Shown: positions 4,782 through 6,792 of the stretch, piece after piece
How positions within the stretch are numbered: position 1 is the stretch's first letter
Layout of the letters: each line of letters begins with the position of its first letter
Assembly (NCBI GenBank): GCA_023249695.1
Contig: JAHFCD010000109.1
Location: 1-6,792, forward strand
Direction of reading: 5' to 3'
From: Elusimicrobiota bacterium
GTDB lineage: Bacteria; Elusimicrobiota; Elusimicrobia; UBA1565; UBA9628
Length of the DNA: 6,792 nucleotides
The notes under the pieces: model-generated
The model's database searches: none
The model's input: the letters and a program-made list of their open reading frames with translations, nothing else
What the model was told of the DNA's origin: nothing
Translations under genes and position numbers: made by a program

Positions 4782-6792
4782 ATGGCCATGAAGGAAGCGC
4801 CGGACCGCGAGCACCGCGACCGCGCGCGCCTGACCCTCGAGTCGTCGGTGATCGTCGAGGCGGGCGCGGGCACCGGCAAGACGACCTTGCTGACGGACCG
4901 CATCCTCTTCCTGGTGCTGGCCGGCGATAAGCCCGCGCGCGTCGAGGAGGTCGTCGCGCTGACCTTCACGGAAAAGGCGGCGGGCGAGATCAAGGTCAGG
5001 CTCTCGGAGAGGCTGGCCGAGCTGTCGGCGCGGTTGTCGGGCGGGGTCTTGTCCCCCGAGGCGGAGGAGCGGGCCGCGCGGACCCTCGGCGAGCTCGCGG
5101 CCGTCTTCAAAACGACGGAAGCGACCGTGCTCGCGCGGGCGCGCGCCGCGCTCGAGGACCTGGACAAGGCGCCGATCGGGACGATCCACAGCTTCTGCTC
5201 GCAGATCCTCCGGCTCTATCCCGTCGAGGCCGGCGTGGACCCCGCGTTCCGCGTGGACGCCGACGAGCGCGGGATGAAGGAGCTGTTCGCCTCGGAATGG
5301 GCGCGCTGGCTCGACGACGAGCTGGGCGAGCGGCCGCCGCGCCGCCGGGACTGGCTCGCGGTGCTCGCGCATGCGTCGCTCGACGAGCTCGAGGACCTGG
5401 CGCGGAGCCTGTGCTCCGAGCGTCTCGATCCCGAGGGGGCCGGCGGCCCCGACCGGCGCGCGGCGGAGGAGCTGCGGGAGCTGGCGCGGGGGACGAACGC
5501 GATCCGCATGGGCAAGGCTCGCCCGAAGGGCACGAGCCGGATCATGGAGGCCCTCGAGGCCGCGGAGAAGCGTCTGCTCGCCGCGGCGGCGGCGGCCGAG
5601 GCCGCGGATCCGTCCCTCGACGCGCCGGAGCCGCCCGAGCTCAACAAGTCGTCCTGGCCCAAGCCCTGGGCGGAGGACGAAGCCGGCGCCGAGTTCTACG
5701 CGCGCATGTGCCCGGTCGCGAAGGCCGTCTCGCCGCGCGGGGAGGCCGTCGCCCGCCTGGCGGCCCGCCTTCTGCGGCCGTTCGCGGCGAGGTTCCGCCT
5801 GGAGTTCTCCCGCCGCGGCTGGGTGTCCAACGACGGCCTGCTCCATCGCGCGCGCGGCCTGCTGCGCGACGCCGTCCGTCCCCGCGAGGAGCTCAAGCGG
5901 CGCTACAAGACCTTGCTCATCGACGAGTTCCAGGACACCGACCCCGTGCAGGGCGAGCTTCTTCTCTATCTCTCCGAAGCCCCCGGCCGCGCGGCGCGGT
6001 CGTGGAAGGAGGTCGTCCCCGCTCCGGGCCGGATCTTCATCGTCGGCGATCCGAAGCAGTCGATCTACCGCTTCCGCGGCGCCGACATCTTCGCCTACGA
6101 GGGCTTCCTCGGGCGGCTGTCCGCGGCGAACGCCCTGGCCTGCGACCTCACCGCGAATTTCCGCTCGGTCCCCGGCGTCATCCGTTCGGTCAACGACGTC
6201 TTCTCGCGCGTGATGAAGCTCGAGCCCGGCATCCAGCCCGGGTACAAGGGCATCATCCCGGCGAAGGCGGAGCTCTCGGCCGAGCCGTGCGTCCGGGTCG
6301 TCGCCGTGACCGAGCCCGAGGGCGGGCTCGCCCCCGTCAGCCACCGGACCGAGGCGCTCTGGATCGCCCGCCGGATCCTGGAGGAGGGCCGCGCCTTCAA
6401 GGACTACGCCGTGCTCATGCGCGCGTCCACGGTGCTGCCCCACCTGCTCGACGCGTTCAAGTCCCACGGCATCCCGTACGCGGTCGAGATCGAGCGCGAC
6501 TTCTACGAGGCCGCGGAGATCGGGGACCTGCTCAACCTGCTCGGCGCGATCGACGATCCCGAGGACCGGATCGCGATCGCCGGGCTGCTCCGCTCTCCGC
6601 TCGCGGCCCTGAGCGACGACTCGCTGCTGAGCCTGGCCCGGGCGGGCGCGCTCGATTACCGCAAGGATCCGCCGCCCAAGCTCCTCGCGGAGGACGAGCG
6701 CCGCGCCGCGGCGCGCCTGTTCTCGGCGCTGCGCTCTCTGCGCGCGCGCGCCGGACGCACGCCGCTGGGCGAGCTCGTCTTCGCCGCGCTCG
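4782..6792 (+). CDS. addA: AddA-like UvrD-family helicase subunit, 5' part
   Basis: The frame is open from ATG 4782 through the right edge: 670 residues of a protein whose family usually exceeds 1000. SF1 helicase motifs occur in order. Motif I (Walker A) is EAGAGTGKTT with K33; Ia is ALTFTEKAA at 60-67; TIHSFC is at 134-139; II (Walker B) is IDEFQDTD with D381 and E382; III is GDPKQSIYRFRGAD at 422-435; then NFRSVPG from 459. An RDFYEAAEIGDLLNLL ... DDPEDR ... LLRSP block (from about 573) is typical of AddA/RecB-type subunits. The C-terminal nuclease domain expected in AddA lies beyond the window. By family knowledge this is the ATP-driven 3'-5' motor of the break-resecting helicase-nuclease, partner of the AddB-like protein ending at 1814. 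No clear Q-motif glutamine precedes Walker A; H11 or R12 sits near the expected place. An Ala-rich stretch at about 266-278 is probably a linker. A second in-frame ATG at 4788 would shorten it by two residues. RecB rather than AddA is possible, but the Fe-S AddB-like partner favours AddA. Confidence 0.88.
   Translation, partial: MAMKEAPDREHRDRARLTLESSVIVEAGAGTGKTTLLTDRILFLVLAGDKPARVEEVVALTFTEKAAGEIKVRLSERLAELSARLSGGVLSPEAEERAARTLGELAAVFKTTEATVLARARAALEDLDKAPIGTIHSFCSQILRLYPVEAGVDPAFRVDADERGMKELFASEWARWLDDELGERPPRRRDWLAVLAHASLDELEDLARSLCSERLDPEGAGGPDRRAAEELRELARGTNAIRMGKARPKGTSRIMEALEAAEKRLLAAAAAAEAADPSLDAPEPPELNKSSWPKPWAEDEAGAEFYARMCPVAKAVSPRGEAVARLAARLLRPFAARFRLEFSRRGWVSNDGLLHRARGLLRDAVRPREELKRRYKTLLIDEFQDTDPVQGELLLYLSEAPGRAARSWKEVVPAPGRIFIVGDPKQSIYRFRGADIFAYEGFLGRLSAANALACDLTANFRSVPGVIRSVNDVFSRVMKLEPGIQPGYKGIIPAKAELSAEPCVRVVAVTEPEGGLAPVSHRTEALWIARRILEEGRAFKDYAVLMRASTVLPHLLDAFKSHGIPYAVEIERDFYEAAEIGDLLNLLGAIDDPEDRIAIAGLLRSPLAALSDDSLLSLARAGALDYRKDPPPKLLAEDERRAAARLFSALRSLRARAGRTPLGELVFAAL

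Noticed and set aside
4767..6467. A 566-codon minus-strand open frame.
   Set aside because: It is antisense to the AddA-like gene, whose helicase motifs are all intact on the plus strand. The minus-strand product is low-complexity Arg/Gly/Leu and has no recognisable domain.
1..6792. A new defence or mobile system made of nuclease, helicase, kinase and secreted enzyme.
   Set aside because: The nuclease and helicase fit the AddB and AddA housekeeping repair pair. The genes between have their own promoters and one is on the opposite strand. No integrase, transposase, toxin-antitoxin pair or direct terminal repeats are visible.

Overview
This is a very GC-rich bacterial chromosomal window, dense with genes and strongly biased to G or C at third codon positions. 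It holds five genes, two of them cut by the window edges. The organism cannot be fixed from this sequence. The secreted protein with a long Ala/Pro tract after its signal peptide, together with start codons lacking Shine-Dalgarno sites, reminds me of high-GC Elusimicrobiota-type genomes, but that is only a weak guess. I see no IS element, tRNA, rRNA, CRISPR array or phage gene.

Layout, left to right. (1) The 3' two-thirds or so of an addB-like gene (plus strand, ends 1814), with an inactive-helicase-like core and a C-terminal iron-sulfur PD-(D/E)XK nuclease. (2) A 111-residue protein with two TFIIB-type zinc ribbons (plus strand, 1883-2218). (3) A two-pass membrane sensor histidine kinase on the minus strand (3699-2215), convergent with gene 2; the two share a CTAG that supplies both stop codons. 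(4) A secreted 320-residue protein (plus strand, 3810-4772) with a predicted transglutaminase/papain-like Cys-His-Asp domain, divergent from the kinase. (5) The first 670 residues of an addA-like UvrD-family helicase (plus strand, from 4782), running off the right edge.

Functionally the flanking genes form a pair. AddA and AddB together make a helicase-nuclease that resects double-strand breaks for RecA loading. They are usually adjacent, but here about 3 kb holding three apparently unrelated genes lies between them. The zinc-ribbon protein, kinase and secreted protein have no evident role in recombination, and no response regulator is visible for the kinase.

The most interesting structure is at the gene starts. 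All four starts inside the window have a sigma70-like -10 hexamer ending only 6-8 bases before the start codon and no convincing Shine-Dalgarno sequence. Two of them (zinc-ribbon and kinase) also have a -35 hexamer at exactly 17 bases. This predicts that all four are transcribed as leaderless mRNAs, and it is the argument used to choose the GTG start of the kinase.
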